Shown here piece after piece: positions 7,123 to 16,722 of a stretch of DNA of 32,320 bases (its first letter is position 1; every line of letters begins with the position of its first letter). The position numbers and the translations under genes are program-made. The stretch covers positions 1 through 32,320 of the forward strand of contig CALLQB010000121.1 in the NCBI GenBank assembly GCA_938015295.1. Direction: 5' to 3'. A model generated the notes under the pieces. The model did no database searches, had not been told where the DNA came from, and saw only the letters and a program-made list of their open reading frames with translations. The stretch is from an uncultured Acidimicrobiales bacterium. Lineage in GTDB: Bacteria; Actinomycetota; Acidimicrobiia; Acidimicrobiales; SHLQ01.

Positions 7123-7370
7123 TTCCCGCCTTCGCTGTAGCTCGGCGCAACAAGACCATGACTAGACCGTGACCAAGAACAGTGATCGTTACGTTGTCGC
7201 CTGGACGATGCCACTCCGACCGTGACAAAAACTACATCCGACATTTTCCTAACACGGTTCAGCGCACTGCGGAAGGCTTTTCGGCCCCGAACAGGGAAAT
7301 TTCTTCCCGACGTAACCAAATGGACGCGACCGAGGAACATTTTGGCGATTCTCGCACCCTTCGCCGCTAC

Positions 7371-7376
7371 TAGGCT
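7371..7376 (+). promoter_or_regulatory. Putative -10 box of a leaderless promoter for the aminopeptidase gene
   Basis: TAGGCT lies 6 nt before the GTG start at 7383, with no Shine-Dalgarno. The 260 bp upstream (7123-7382) hold no other gene that I can support. Confidence 0.4.
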
Positions 7377-7382
7377 CGTGAC

Positions 7383-9902
7383 GTGACAAACCCACATCGT
7401 CTCCCCCGCCACGTTCTCCCCGAGAACTATCAACTGCGCCTCGAGCCCGATCTCCAAGCGGCCACCTTCGACGGATACGCGACCATCTCGGCGGCCGTCA
7501 CGGCGAGCACCGACACCATCGTGATGAACTCGATCGAGCTCGAGATCAGCTCCGTGACCGTAACCCAAAACGGCCAAACTCTCGAGAACTCCTTTGTGCT
7601 CGACGACGAGCTGCAGCGTCTCACCATTTCGTGCGCGACGGCCTTGCAACCGGGTTTGGTCGAGATCGCAGCGTCGTTCACCGGCCTGCTCAACGATCAA
7701 CTCCACGGGTTTTACCGCAGCACCTTCACCGGCACCGACGGCGAAGAACACACCATCGCCACAACCCAATTCCAGTCGACCGATGCGCGACGGGCGTTCC
7801 CCTGCTTCGACGAACCTGACTTCAAAGCAACGTTCGACATCACCTTGATTGTCGAGCCCGACCTGCTCGCTCTCTCGAACAGCGCCGAGATCTCCGCTGA
7901 ACCGGTTGCATCCGCCGGAAACACCAACAGCAAGCTCGCCCGCCGATTCGCGACAACGATGAAGATGTCGACCTACCTGGTCGCCTTCGTCGTCGGCCCC
8001 CTCGAACAAACACCGGCCATCGATGTCGATGGTGTGCCAGTGACCGTGGTGCACCGGCCCGGTCAGGCTCACCTCACCGGCTTTGCGCTCAAGGCAGCCG
8101 AAAGCTCACTGAGGTTCTTCACCGAGTACTACGGCATCGCCTACCCGGGCGACAAAATCGACCTCATCGCTATCCCGGACTTCGCCTTCGGCGCTATGGA
8201 AAACCTCGGCTGCATCACGTTTCGAGAAGTACTTCTGGTGGTCGATCCCGACACCGCAACCCAACCAGAGCTGCAACGCATCGCCGATGTCGTGGCGCAC
8301 GAACTCGCCCATATGTGGTTCGGCGACCTGGTCACCATGGCCTGGTGGGAAGGCATCTGGTTGAACGAAGCATTCGCCACTTTCATGGAAATGAAGGCCA
8401 CCGATCACTTCAAACCCGAGTGGGACCGCTGGACCAACTTCGGGCTCTCACGAACCGCCGCCTTCGCCACCGACTCACTCGAGGCGACCAGACCAATCGA
8501 GTTTGCTGTCGAGTCACCCGCCGATGCCGAGGCGATGTTCGACATCCTGACCTATGAAAAGGGTGCCGCCGTCGTTCGCATGCTCGAACAGTTTCTCGGC
8601 GAAGCCATCTTCCGCGAGGGCATTCGGCACTACCTGGCGAAACACAGCTATGCGAATACCGAAACCAGCGACCTTTGGGACGCGCTCGAACACGTCAGCG
8701 GCCAAAACGTGCGCGAAATCATGGAGACGTGGATCTACCAGGGCGGCTACCCCGTCATCGCGATCGACGAAGCCGGCAACCTCCACCAAGAACGGTTCTC
8801 CTACACCGGCGCAGCGAGTACCGCTTCGTGGGCAATCCCTGTTCGGCTCCGCGACAAAGGCGGCACCGAACATCGGGTACTCCTCACCAACACCGACTCC
8901 AGCACCACAAGCCCGGTCGCGGCCGCCGACATCGCCACCTTCAACACCGATGGTTCGGGATTCTACCGGGCACGCCTCTCAGCCGAACGGCTTCGCTCTC
9001 TGGGCGACAACGGACCGGGCGACCTCGAAAGTGTCGAACGGTTCGGTGTGCTTGACGACAGCTGGGCTCTGACCACCGCCGGACAGCTCGAACCAGCCCA
9101 GTATTTGCATCTTCTGCAGGGGTTTAGCAACGAAACCAACGTATCGATCTGGCAGCACATCGTCGGCACCTTGTCGACCCTCAAACACCTGCTGCCAACC
9201 GAACGCCACGACGAGTTCGCTGCCTTGGTAGCACCACTGCTTCGTCCGTCGTTTGCTGCACTTGGGTCGACCCCGACCGAAACCGATACTGAGGCCGAGC
9301 GCGAACGGCGAGCGCAACTTTTTGGGGCGCTCGGCACCATCGTCGCTGATCCAGCAATCGTCGCCGCAGCGCGCACCATTCTCGCCGACAACACGGCCGA
9401 CCCGGCACTTATCGGATCGGCGGTGGACGTCGTCGCCGCCACCGGCAGCGACGACGAATTCGAGCAGTTCCTCGAACGCTTTATCGGGGCACAATCGCCC
9501 CAGGATATGCAGCGGTACCTCTATGCACTGGCCGACTTTCCCTCCATTGCCCTTGCCGAACGGTTGGCACAACTCACCCTCACCGACACGATCCGTAGCC
9601 AGAATGGCCCCTATGCGCTGCTCCGTCTGCTCCACAACAGCGTTGCAGGTCCGGCAGTATGGACATTTGTCACGACTTCCTGGGACGAATTGGTCGAAAA
9701 GTTCCCTAGTAACAGCGTTGCCCGCATGCTCGGCGGCGTCACCGCGTTATCAAAACCGGCCGATGTGCTAACAGTTCGTGCCTTCTTGGCCGACCACGAA
9801 GTACCACAGGGGAAAAAACTTATCGAGCAGCATCTCGAACGGCTCGCGGTTAACGCAGCATTCCGTGCACGGCTTCTCGATGCCCCGCTCAGCACCAGTT
9901 GA
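7383..9902 (+). CDS. pepN: M1 family metalloaminopeptidase (aminopeptidase N)
   Basis: An 839-residue zinc aminopeptidase that removes N-terminal residues from peptides, likely in the cytoplasm because no signal peptide is present. The exopeptidase motif GAMEN is at residues 270-274. The zinc site HELAH (306-310) is followed 19 residues after the HEXXH glutamate by a third ligand, Glu329 in WLNEAFA. The N-terminal beta domain (about 1-200) and the long helical C-terminal ERAP1-like domain (about 520-839) give the full length expected of the M1 family in actinobacteria. The GTG start was chosen because the -10-like TAGGCT sits 6 nt upstream and the protein starts with a typical NPHRLPRHVLPENY segment. 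Confidence 0.93.
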   Translation: MTNPHRLPRHVLPENYQLRLEPDLQAATFDGYATISAAVTASTDTIVMNSIELEISSVTVTQNGQTLENSFVLDDELQRLTISCATALQPGLVEIAASFTGLLNDQLHGFYRSTFTGTDGEEHTIATTQFQSTDARRAFPCFDEPDFKATFDITLIVEPDLLALSNSAEISAEPVASAGNTNSKLARRFATTMKMSTYLVAFVVGPLEQTPAIDVDGVPVTVVHRPGQAHLTGFALKAAESSLRFFTEYYGIAYPGDKIDLIAIPDFAFGAMENLGCITFREVLLVVDPDTATQPELQRIADVVAHELAHMWFGDLVTMAWWEGIWLNEAFATFMEMKATDHFKPEWDRWTNFGLSRTAAFATDSLEATRPIEFAVESPADAEAMFDILTYEKGAAVVRMLEQFLGEAIFREGIRHYLAKHSYANTETSDLWDALEHVSGQNVREIMETWIYQGGYPVIAIDEAGNLHQERFSYTGAASTASWAIPVRLRDKGGTEHRVLLTNTDSSTTSPVAAADIATFNTDGSGFYRARLSAERLRSLGDNGPGDLESVERFGVLDDSWALTTAGQLEPAQYLHLLQGFSNETNVSIWQHIVGTLSTLKHLLPTERHDEFAALVAPLLRPSFAALGSTPTETDTEAERERRAQLFGALGTIVADPAIVAAARTILADNTADPALIGSAVDVVAATGSDDEFEQFLERFIGAQSPQDMQRYLYALADFPSIALAERLAQLTLTDTIRSQNGPYALLRLLHNSVAGPAVWTFVTTSWDELVEKFPSNSVARMLGGVTALSKPADVLTVRAFLADHEVPQGKKLIEQHLERLAVNAAFRARLLDAPLSTS

Positions 9903-9986
9903 CCGCCTACCCATAGCCCTCAGCACCGACACGAAGATTCACACTTTCCACACCTTCTCGGCCCCCCAACAATCGAAACTCAGATC

Positions 9987-11117
9987 GTGCGTCTACACCC
10001 ACCAGTCTCGCTCCCCCACTCGCTTGAAGCGTTTGCCGTTGAGCCCGACGCGGTCCAGATTGTTTGGCGCAACCTTCCCGTAGGGCCGGTGCATCTTTCG
10101 TGCGCCGACACGTCGCTGGTAGTCGACAGCGACGGCGGCCCCGGAGCTGCCGAGCTGAGCGATCTGCCGCACTCGTCAGATCTTGTGGTGTCGGTACAGC
10201 TCGACGGGCAACCGGCAAGCCACCTCCACATCACCACGCCGACGCCACCGCCCGGCGAACGCCTCAGTCAGTTCGCAACCGTTTCTGACCTCCACCTGGG
10301 TAGCAGCAGATTCGGGATGCTGTTCAAAATGCGCGAAGACGCAGATGTCGCTGTGCCGCATCCAATTCGCTGCGCACTTGCCGCCACCGCCGAGGCCACT
10401 GCTTGGGGCGCACAACACCTCCTCCTCAAGGGCGACCTGACCCACCACACCAAAGCCGATGAGTGGCCCCAACTCGAACACCTGGTGCGAAGTTTCAAGG
10501 TGCCCTACCAGTTCACCCTCGGCAACCACGATCGCCAGCCAAAGAAGAAAGGCATCGACACCGACAAAGGTATGGCAAACGCCGGGCTCGACTATCGACC
10601 GGTGCACCACGTCGATCTCCCCGGCATCCGACTCGTAGTCGCTGATACGTCAATTCCGCTGAAGGGTCACGGTCAAGTGACCAAGATTGCTGACGAAGTC
10701 ACCGAGGCGATGTCGGCCACGACCACTGGCGTGTACCTCGGTGTGCACCATCACTTCGAGAAATTCGCGCTCCCCTGGTTCTGGCCGCCTGGTATTCCGG
10801 TATCGGAAGGGCCAGCATTTCTGCGCGCTATCCGCCAAGCCAATCCCAACGTCATCGTCAGTTCGGGCCACACTCATCGAAACCGGGCCTATTTCCGGCA
10901 CGGCGTACTTATCACCGAGGTTGGATCGCCCAAGGACTACCCCGGTGTCTGGGCGGGCTACACCGTGTACGAAGGCGGCATTACCCAAACCATTCGGCGG
11001 GTCGCAGATCCGGCTTCGATAGCGTGGACCGATCGCACACGACGCGCTGTGGGTGGCGTGTGGGGCCTTTGGGCACCCGGCTATCTTGACCAGCGGTGTC
11101 TCAGCCACACCTGGTAG
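9987..11117 (+). CDS. Calcineurin-like metallophosphoesterase
   Basis: A 376-residue protein. The phosphoesterase domain, from about residue 95, shows the five metal-binding motifs in order: SDLHLG, KGDLTHH, GNHDR, GVHHH and SGHTHRN. These coordinate a two-metal centre that hydrolyses phosphomonoesters or diesters. Residues 1-90 form an extra domain with no motif I recognise, possibly Ig-like. No signal peptide is seen. It starts with GTG at 9987, 84 nt after pepN, without a clear ribosome site, so co-transcription with pepN is possible. It ends 7 nt before the convergent stop of the DUF4333 gene. The substrate is unknown. Confidence 0.85.
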   Translation: MRLHPPVSLPHSLEAFAVEPDAVQIVWRNLPVGPVHLSCADTSLVVDSDGGPGAAELSDLPHSSDLVVSVQLDGQPASHLHITTPTPPPGERLSQFATVSDLHLGSSRFGMLFKMREDADVAVPHPIRCALAATAEATAWGAQHLLLKGDLTHHTKADEWPQLEHLVRSFKVPYQFTLGNHDRQPKKKGIDTDKGMANAGLDYRPVHHVDLPGIRLVVADTSIPLKGHGQVTKIADEVTEAMSATTTGVYLGVHHHFEKFALPWFWPPGIPVSEGPAFLRAIRQANPNVIVSSGHTHRNRAYFRHGVLITEVGSPKDYPGVWAGYTVYEGGITQTIRRVADPASIAWTDRTRRAVGGVWGLWAPGYLDQRCLSHTW

Positions 11118-11124
11118 GCACGGG

Positions 11125-11655
11125 TCAGGGCAACGAAAGCTCGTAGGCCCCCGACTCGTTCACAATCGTCAACTCAACCTGACGGTTGCGGTCACCATCG
11201 TCAGCAACACACCGCAGGGTCATGCCGACCTTGACGACCCGCAACGGCGGTTCACCGCAGTCGACCGCGGTCGCAACACCGAGTTCAAACTCGAAGCGTT
11301 CGGCCAGCTTGTCGGCCGCCGCCACAACGTCGAAAAGCGTCTCTTGAAGATCGGCGGTAACCGCTCCCTCATCGTTGGTCTGCATGACCTCGATCTCGAC
11401 TGCTTCGCCGTCGATCGCCGCGGTACAGGTTGCGCCGATGCCGACACCAACCTCAATCGGTGTCGGGCAAGAAAGATCTTCAAGAAGACCCGGATACTCG
11501 GGCAGCACCTCGGCCTCGATCGCTTCCAGCAGCAACACGTCATCGATTTCGGTTGCGCCACACGACGTGGCGAACAGAACCATCAGTACAGCAACTGGAC
11601 CACGGACCCGGCGAAGGGCTGCTAGGAGTCGGCGGTCTCTACGGCTTCCTGCCAC
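11125..11655 (-). CDS. Putative lipoprotein with two DUF4333-like repeats
   Basis: A 176-residue exported protein. It begins with a basic stretch (RRDRRLLAALRRVRG), a hydrophobic segment, and FATSC, a weak lipobox whose Cys32 would be lipidated. Two similar segments follow, each with the DUF4333 pattern of a Cys near its start, a G-x-x-x-x-C about 15 residues later, then V-E-I/L-x-V/I. One is around residues 62-100 and the other around 132-172. This family is common in actinobacterial cell envelopes and has no known function. The start overlaps the end of the reductase gene by 34 nt, suggesting translational coupling. Confidence 0.7.
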   Translation of the reverse strand: MAGSRRDRRLLAALRRVRGPVAVLMVLFATSCGATEIDDVLLLEAIEAEVLPEYPGLLEDLSCPTPIEVGVGIGATCTAAIDGEAVEIEVMQTNDEGAVTADLQETLFDVVAAADKLAERFEFELGVATAVDCGEPPLRVVKVGMTLRCVADDGDRNRQVELTIVNESGAYELSLP

Positions 11656-12833
11656 GACATCCCCTCATCGATTCGCATGCGGTATTGCATGACATGGCGA
11701 GGCCGGTTCATGCCGAACACGCCGGTCAGCTTGTTGTCGCGGCCATAGATAACAGCGAAGCGACGCTCTTCGAGCGAGCCAGTAACCAGGCATGTTTCGT
11801 CGGTGGCCCGGGGACGCCCAGCCATCTGGATTTTGCGGTCGAATTGGTCGCTCCAGAACCACGGGACAGGCCGGTACTCGGGTGCGTCGTCGGCTTCGAG
11901 AAGTAGCCGACGAGCAGCCACTCCGGCCTGGTCGACAGCATTTTCCCAATGCTCGACCCGCATGACCTCGTCGAAGCGAGTGTTTGGCCACCGAGCAACA
12001 TCGCCCGCTGCGGTAATCCCCGGAGCCGCAAGACACGTGGCGTCGCACACGACACCGTTGTCGATCTCGAGGCCCGAAGTCGCTAGCCATTCGGTGTTGG
12101 GAAGTACGCCGATACCCACCACGACGATCTCGGCATCGATCGTCGAGCCATCGGAGAGTACGACCCGTTCGACACGGGCGTCCCCCTCGATCGAGGCAAC
12201 ACCAACACCAAGGCGAAGATCGATGCCATGTTCGACAAGCACCTCGCCACACAAGGTTCCGACGCTTTCGTCGAGTGCTCGAGCCATTGGATAGGCCATC
12301 GACTCGATCAGCGTCACGTCGATGCCGCGTTCTTTCACCGTGGCAGCAACTTCGGCCCCGATAAATCCGGCCCCGATGACCACGACTCTGGAAGGTGCGG
12401 CTTCTAGACCGGCCATCAACGACAACGAATCGTCGATGGTCCGCAACGTGTACACACCCGCCATATCTTCGGTGCCGGGCAACCACCGGGCGCGGGCGCC
12501 GGTCGCAATCAACATCGAGTCGACCGCTTCGGTCGTTGTGCCCTGGGGCCCTTCGGTGACGAGTTGGCGACTACCAAGGTCGAAATCGATCGCCTTGGTC
12601 GAGGGAACGAACTGTAGATCGAGGGCCGCAAGCTTTTCGCTGTCGGCCAACGCAATCCGCTCAGGTTCCCAGGTGCCCGCCAACACCTGTTTGGAAAGCG
12701 GAGGCCGATCGTAGGGAAGGTGCGCCTCCGCGCCGATCATCCGAATTCGACCGCCAAAATCTGCCTTGCGAAGGGCCTCAGCCCCGCGAAGACCTGCGAG
12801 CGAAGACCCAACAATGGTTATGGACTCGGGCAT
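11622..12833 (-). CDS. FAD-dependent ferredoxin-NAD(P)+ reductase (rhodocoxin/putidaredoxin reductase type)
   Basis: A 403-residue pyridine-nucleotide disulfide-type flavoprotein. The FAD-binding N-terminus is ITIVGSSLAGLRGAEALR. The second Rossmann motif, VVVIGAGFIGAEVA, near residue 150 binds NAD(P)H. AAGDVARW is the C-terminal FAD contact, and a reductase C-terminal domain ends the protein. There is no redox-active CxxxxC, which fits monooxygenase-type ferredoxin reductases. The ferredoxin gene lies directly upstream, with its stop 23 nt before ATG 12833, so the pair should pass electrons from NAD(P)H to a cytochrome P450 or other oxygenase. No P450 is in the window. Confidence 0.9.
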   Translation of the reverse strand: MPESITIVGSSLAGLRGAEALRKADFGGRIRMIGAEAHLPYDRPPLSKQVLAGTWEPERIALADSEKLAALDLQFVPSTKAIDFDLGSRQLVTEGPQGTTTEAVDSMLIATGARARWLPGTEDMAGVYTLRTIDDSLSLMAGLEAAPSRVVVIGAGFIGAEVAATVKERGIDVTLIESMAYPMARALDESVGTLCGEVLVEHGIDLRLGVGVASIEGDARVERVVLSDGSTIDAEIVVVGIGVLPNTEWLATSGLEIDNGVVCDATCLAAPGITAAGDVARWPNTRFDEVMRVEHWENAVDQAGVAARRLLLEADDAPEYRPVPWFWSDQFDRKIQMAGRPRATDETCLVTGSLEERRFAVIYGRDNKLTGVFGMNRPRHVMQYRMRIDEGMSWQEAVETADS

Positions 12834-12856
12834 CTACTTGGCCTCTACGGACGCGA

Positions 12857-13048
12857 TCAGTCCTCGATCTTGATCGCTTGTTTGGGGCAACGAGCGACGG
12901 AATCTTCCATCTTCTCGCGTAGTTCTTCGCCTGGGTTCTCTTCGAGGACATACAAGAAGTCATCATCTCGCACCTCGAACACCTCAGGGGCAATCTGCAT
13001 GCAGACCGCGTTGCTTTCACACAGGTCGTAATCGACAACAATTTTCAT
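12857..13048 (-). CDS. [3Fe-4S]-type ferredoxin (P450-associated type)
   Basis: A 63-residue acidic ferredoxin. The cluster motif is C-E-S-N-A-V-C (C10, C16) plus C54 in ARCPKQA. Asn13 sits where a fourth cysteine would be in a [4Fe-4S] protein, so a three-iron cluster is expected. This CxxXxxC(n)CP pattern is typical of small electron donors to actinobacterial P450s. ATG 13048 has GGAGG 6 nt upstream. The reductase gene follows in the same operon. The window gives no clue to the terminal acceptor; the ferritin-like di-iron protein at 3811 is one conceivable but distant candidate. Confidence 0.9.
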   Translation of the reverse strand: MKIVVDYDLCESNAVCMQIAPEVFEVRDDDFLYVLEENPGEELREKMEDSVARCPKQAIKIED

Positions 13049-13173
13049 GATGAACCTCCGGTTTCGATGGACATGACTCTAGTCGGCCAAAGGGCGCGCA
13101 AGAACTTCGCTCAACCAACCGCGGTGATCATCCGATAACCAAGAAAGCATCCTTAGACCTCAGGACCCCCTAC

Positions 13174-15198
13174 ATGGCCCCCACCTCGTCAACTTCACGT
13201 TTCGGTCTGCTTGCCGGAATCGCCACGCTCGCGCTCATACTCTCGCTGGTCGACCCCGTTTCGGGCTCAACCGAGAGCAAGACGCTGACCGAGGTAACCG
13301 CTGTTCACGCCGACGCCGAGGTCAATGACCGTGCGACCAGGGTCGTGCGCGGCGTCGTGACCGCCCAGAGTGCAATCGAGACCCGTGATGGACGGGTGTT
13401 CACCATCTCGACAATCACCGTCGATGAAACACTCCAGGGCCCGGTAACCGCGACCGTTCGGGTACTGACCGAAGGCGGTCGAGCCGATGACGGCACGGCA
13501 CAGTCAACGTCGGCCCAAGCAGAACTTGAGGGAAGCCGCCGGTACCAGTTACATCTTGTCGACTTGCCCGACTCGGTAACTGGCGACGTCGGACTTGCCG
13601 ATTCTGAAGACTTGATGGGCGTGATTGGCCACGACGGCGCAATAGAACTGGCCCAAGGCTCAGGCGGCCTGGAAGCCGTCCACGCCGACGCCAGCGGCGA
13701 CTTTTCGCTTGCCAGCTATAGCTGGCCCGCTGACGGAGCAGCAATTAGCGTCTACATCAACGCAGCAACACTTCCGGCCGTCACCGGCGCCTCGGCGGCC
13801 GTGCTCGACGGTCTCAACGCCTGGGTTGTCCAATCAGGACCCGTTGACCTGTCGTGGAGTTACGCAGGAACAACCTCGATTGCCGAACGAGTCCTCGATG
13901 GCCAAAACGTCATCTTCTGGGGAGCGACGCCGAACCCGGCCGACACCTACTTGGCCCGAACAACGGTGTGGTACACCTCAGCCGGCGAAGCGGTCGAGAT
14001 GGACATGCAGTTCAACACCGACTACCTGTGGTCAAACGGCGCAGCGAGCGGCCGCTACGACATCCAATCGGTCACCATCCACGAAGCCGGACACGGCATT
14101 GGTCTCAACCACGTGCTGGTCGACACCGAGGTGATGTATCCCTCGCAGTCGTCGAACTCGACGAAACGCCTTCTCGGCGCCGGCGACCTCACCGGCGTTG
14201 AAGCTGCCTACGGCTCGGGCTGCAACGGACTCACCCCCACGATCACCGGAACATCGAACACCAACGTCATCAACGGCACCTCCGGCAACGACGTCATCCT
14301 TGGCGGAAGTGGCGATGACATCATCAACGCTGGCGGCGGCGACGACGTCATCTGTGCTGGCGGCGGCGCAGATACGGTCGACGGAGGTGCAGGAAACGAC
14401 ACCATCTATGGCGGCGACGGCACCGACAAACTCACCGGCGGCGACGGCAACGACACCATCTACGGTGATGGGGGCAAAGACTCGATTCGCAGCGACGCTG
14501 GCGACGACATAATTTACGGCGGCGACGGCAACGACAACATCAAATCCGGCGCCGGCGCCGACATTATCTACGGCAACGCAGGCAACGACACCATTCGCGG
14601 CAACGCCGACAACGACGTGATCTACGGCAACGCCGGCAAAGACAACCTTTCGGGCGACGACGGCGAGGATTACCTCGATGGCGGCGACGACAACGACCGA
14701 GTCGGCGGCGGAGCCGGCAACGACGAGGTTCACGGCGGCGACGACAACGACAACGTGCAGGGCCGACCGGGCAACGATCTCGTCTACGGCGATGCCGGCG
14801 ACGACACGTTGTCGGGGAACAATGGCAACGACACACTTCTCGGCGGGATCGGCAACGACTTTGCCAACGGCGGCGGCATGAGCGATACCGTCTACGGCGG
14901 CGATGGCAACGACCACGTATCGGGCGGAATCGGCAACGACATCGTCTACGGCGATGCCGGCGACGACATCGTAAAGGGTGCTTCAGGTAACGACATCGTC
15001 TACGGCCAGGCCGGCAACGACACCGTCGACGGAGGAAAAGGCGACGACTCGCTCTTCGGCGGCAACGGCAACGACATCATTACCGGCGGTGAAGGCACCG
15101 ACACACTCAGCGATAGCGTGGGCCAGAACGTTCTTGATGGCGGCACCGAAAACGACACCTGCACGGCCGGCGCCCAGAACTGTGAGCTCTTCGCCTAG
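13174..15198 (+). CDS. Secreted matrixin-type zinc metalloprotease with RTX repeat tail
   Basis: A 674-residue exported protein. Residues 1-32 form a signal peptide (FGLLAGIATLALILSLVDPVSGS). A domain of about 150 residues follows, then a matrixin/metzincin catalytic domain with HEAGHGIGLNH (303-313), matching HExxHxxGxxH with three histidine ligands. Met321 in EVMYP is the Met-turn. From about residue 355 to 655 there are GGxGNDxIxG nonapeptides that should form a Ca2+-bound beta-roll. Cys350/Cys394 and Cys663/Cys670 flank the repeats. AGGA lies 9 nt before ATG 13174. It is probably a secreted protease that folds when it meets calcium outside the cell. In Gram-negatives such fusions use a type I exporter, but the N-terminal signal here points to Sec. 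Confidence 0.9.
   Translation: MAPTSSTSRFGLLAGIATLALILSLVDPVSGSTESKTLTEVTAVHADAEVNDRATRVVRGVVTAQSAIETRDGRVFTISTITVDETLQGPVTATVRVLTEGGRADDGTAQSTSAQAELEGSRRYQLHLVDLPDSVTGDVGLADSEDLMGVIGHDGAIELAQGSGGLEAVHADASGDFSLASYSWPADGAAISVYINAATLPAVTGASAAVLDGLNAWVVQSGPVDLSWSYAGTTSIAERVLDGQNVIFWGATPNPADTYLARTTVWYTSAGEAVEMDMQFNTDYLWSNGAASGRYDIQSVTIHEAGHGIGLNHVLVDTEVMYPSQSSNSTKRLLGAGDLTGVEAAYGSGCNGLTPTITGTSNTNVINGTSGNDVILGGSGDDIINAGGGDDVICAGGGADTVDGGAGNDTIYGGDGTDKLTGGDGNDTIYGDGGKDSIRSDAGDDIIYGGDGNDNIKSGAGADIIYGNAGNDTIRGNADNDVIYGNAGKDNLSGDDGEDYLDGGDDNDRVGGGAGNDEVHGGDDNDNVQGRPGNDLVYGDAGDDTLSGNNGNDTLLGGIGNDFANGGGMSDTVYGGDGNDHVSGGIGNDIVYGDAGDDIVKGASGNDIVYGQAGNDTVDGGKGDDSLFGGNGNDIITGGEGTDTLSDSVGQNVLDGGTENDTCTAGAQNCELFA
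14265..15135 (+). repeat. Tandem 27-bp repeats encoding RTX nonapeptides
   Basis: About thirty diverged 27-bp units with GGCGGCGACGGCAACGAC-like cores code for the Ca2+-binding tail of the protease. The block matches the style of the minus-strand block at 2420-3440. Confidence 0.8.
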
Positions 15199-15252
15199 CA
15201 AGATCGCGTCATCATCCGCCACGGCGTCAAGCACGCGAAGTAGACGTGGCGT

Positions 15253-16074
15253 ATGGACCTTCGAGCAACGACGTACGACGTAACCGACCAGGTTGCGACC
15301 CTCACACTGTCGCGACCACATCGCCACAACGCGTGGACCGGGACGATGCACACCGAGTACCGCCACCTACTCGACGTCGCCGAAGCCGACTCAGCGGTAC
15401 GAGCAATCATCGTCACCGGTGACCCGGAAGGGCGGGCGTTCTGTGTTGGCGGCGACAGCGAAGCCTTGGCCGGTCATGTTGCCAAAGGTGGCTACGACGC
15501 CGGAACCGCTGAGGACATCGCCACGCCGGGATACGGGCTCTCCCCCGCATTCGATGCCGATTTCGCGTACCAATTCGGCCTGACCAAACCCATCGTTGTC
15601 GCAGCCAACGGCGCAGCTGCCGGTGTTGGACTAGCCCTCACCTGTTTCGCCGATGTGCGATTCTTTGCCACCGAGGCCGCCTACACCTGCGCACACGGAC
15701 GCCTCGGCCTGCCAGCCGAGTTTGGGCTGTCGTGGACACTCCCCCGGCTCGTGGGGCTCACCCGAGCGGCCGACCTTGTGCTGTCGAGCCGACGGTTCAC
15801 TGGTGCCGAGGCCGCCGAGATCGGCCTCGCCACAGCAGCGGTCGCTTCGACTGAGGTGTTACCGCACGCGGTTGAGTACACCCGCGAGCTCATCGCCAAC
15901 AACAGTCGGGCGTCGCTGCGCGAGTCGAAGCGACAGCTGTATCTCGATCTGCACCGCAGTGCTGCGGAGTCGGTGAACGACGCCAACGCCACGCTGGCTG
16001 AACTCATGAAGGGCGACGACTACCGCGAAGGAGTCGCGGCGTTGCGCGAGAAACGCCCGCCGAACTTTCGTTGA
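15253..16074 (+). CDS. Enoyl-CoA hydratase/isomerase family protein
   Basis: A 273-residue crotonase-fold protein. Oxyanion-hole segments are AFCVGGDSEAL (62-72) and NGAAAGVGLALT (119-130). The two catalytic glutamates of true hydratase are absent: Leu occupies the first site and a Gly/His region the second. A single Glu156, in RLGLPAEFGLSW, aligns with the lone acidic residue of PaaG/ECI-like isomerases. Isomerisation of an acyl-CoA double bond is therefore more likely than hydration. It lies 54 nt after the RTX protease gene on the same strand. TAGACG, an incomplete -10, lies 6 nt before ATG, so a leaderless start is possible but weak. The pathway is unknown. Confidence 0.85.
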   Translation: MDLRATTYDVTDQVATLTLSRPHRHNAWTGTMHTEYRHLLDVAEADSAVRAIIVTGDPEGRAFCVGGDSEALAGHVAKGGYDAGTAEDIATPGYGLSPAFDADFAYQFGLTKPIVVAANGAAAGVGLALTCFADVRFFATEAAYTCAHGRLGLPAEFGLSWTLPRLVGLTRAADLVLSSRRFTGAEAAEIGLATAAVASTEVLPHAVEYTRELIANNSRASLRESKRQLYLDLHRSAAESVNDANATLAELMKGDDYREGVAALREKRPPNFR

Positions 16075-16138
16075 CCTTTTTCCGGCTGGCTCGCTGTCCA
16101 AGTGGGCGACCGGCAGACGGTTCGGGTTGACTCACATC

Positions 16139-16681
16139 ATGTACCCGGTAGTGATCGAGGGCGACCAACTCACACTCCGCGAACTCACCCGTGCCGACGC
16201 CGACGCCGTACAACAGGCAACCTCAACTCGCGCAGCAATGCAGCATCTGCCGATGGGGCCGTTGGCGAAAGACGAAGCGACGACCTATCTCGGCGAACTT
16301 ATGGATGCCGCCATCGACCCAGACCGGTTTCTGTATTCGTTGGCTGTTGTGTTGCAGTCCAACGGCCAGACCATCGGCCTGGCGCAGCTCTCCATCGAAA
16401 GTTTCACGCACCGTCGAGCCGAGATCGGGTATCTGCTCGACGCCTCATTCTGGGGCCGCGGCTACGGCACCGAAGCTGCTCGGCTCATCGCCGACTTTGG
16501 CTTCGACCACCTCGGTTTGCGGCGAATCTTCGCCATTGCGACGCCGGAAAACGTTGCGTCGAGAAAGCTGCTGATCGACCTTGGTTTCACCTTGGAAGGC
16601 GAGTTGCGAAGCCACTTCCTGCTCGGTGAAACGTGGGTCGACGGCGAGATCTTCGCGAAAGTCTCCTCAGAAACTTCTTGA
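16139..16681 (+). CDS. GNAT family N-acetyltransferase (RimJ/RimL-like)
   Basis: This 180-residue protein fits the RimJ/RimL type. It begins EGDQLTLRELTRADADAVQQ, and the acetyl-CoA-binding motif A region is AEIGYLLDASFWGRGYGTEA. IFAIATPENVASRKLLIDLG is the typical ENxxSxxxLxKxGF-like end. It should transfer an acetyl group from acetyl-CoA to an amine such as a protein N-terminus, antibiotic or small molecule. I preferred ATG 16139; an in-frame TTG at 16127 would add four residues. Neither has a clear ribosome site. It starts 64 nt after the crotonase stop and is followed by a small gene. Confidence 0.85.
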   Translation: MYPVVIEGDQLTLRELTRADADAVQQATSTRAAMQHLPMGPLAKDEATTYLGELMDAAIDPDRFLYSLAVVLQSNGQTIGLAQLSIESFTHRRAEIGYLLDASFWGRGYGTEAARLIADFGFDHLGLRRIFAIATPENVASRKLLIDLGFTLEGELRSHFLLGETWVDGEIFAKVSSETS

Positions 16682-16722
16682 AAGTTCTTCAGGACGATCG
16701 TTTGGGTGCCGATGGATACGGT

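Noticed and set aside
7119..8072. 317-residue minus-strand ORF over the start of pepN
   Set aside because: It overlaps the well-supported M1 aminopeptidase and has no recognisable domain.
14265..15135. CRISPR array
   Set aside because: The regular period is 27 bp of coding RTX repeat without unique spacers.
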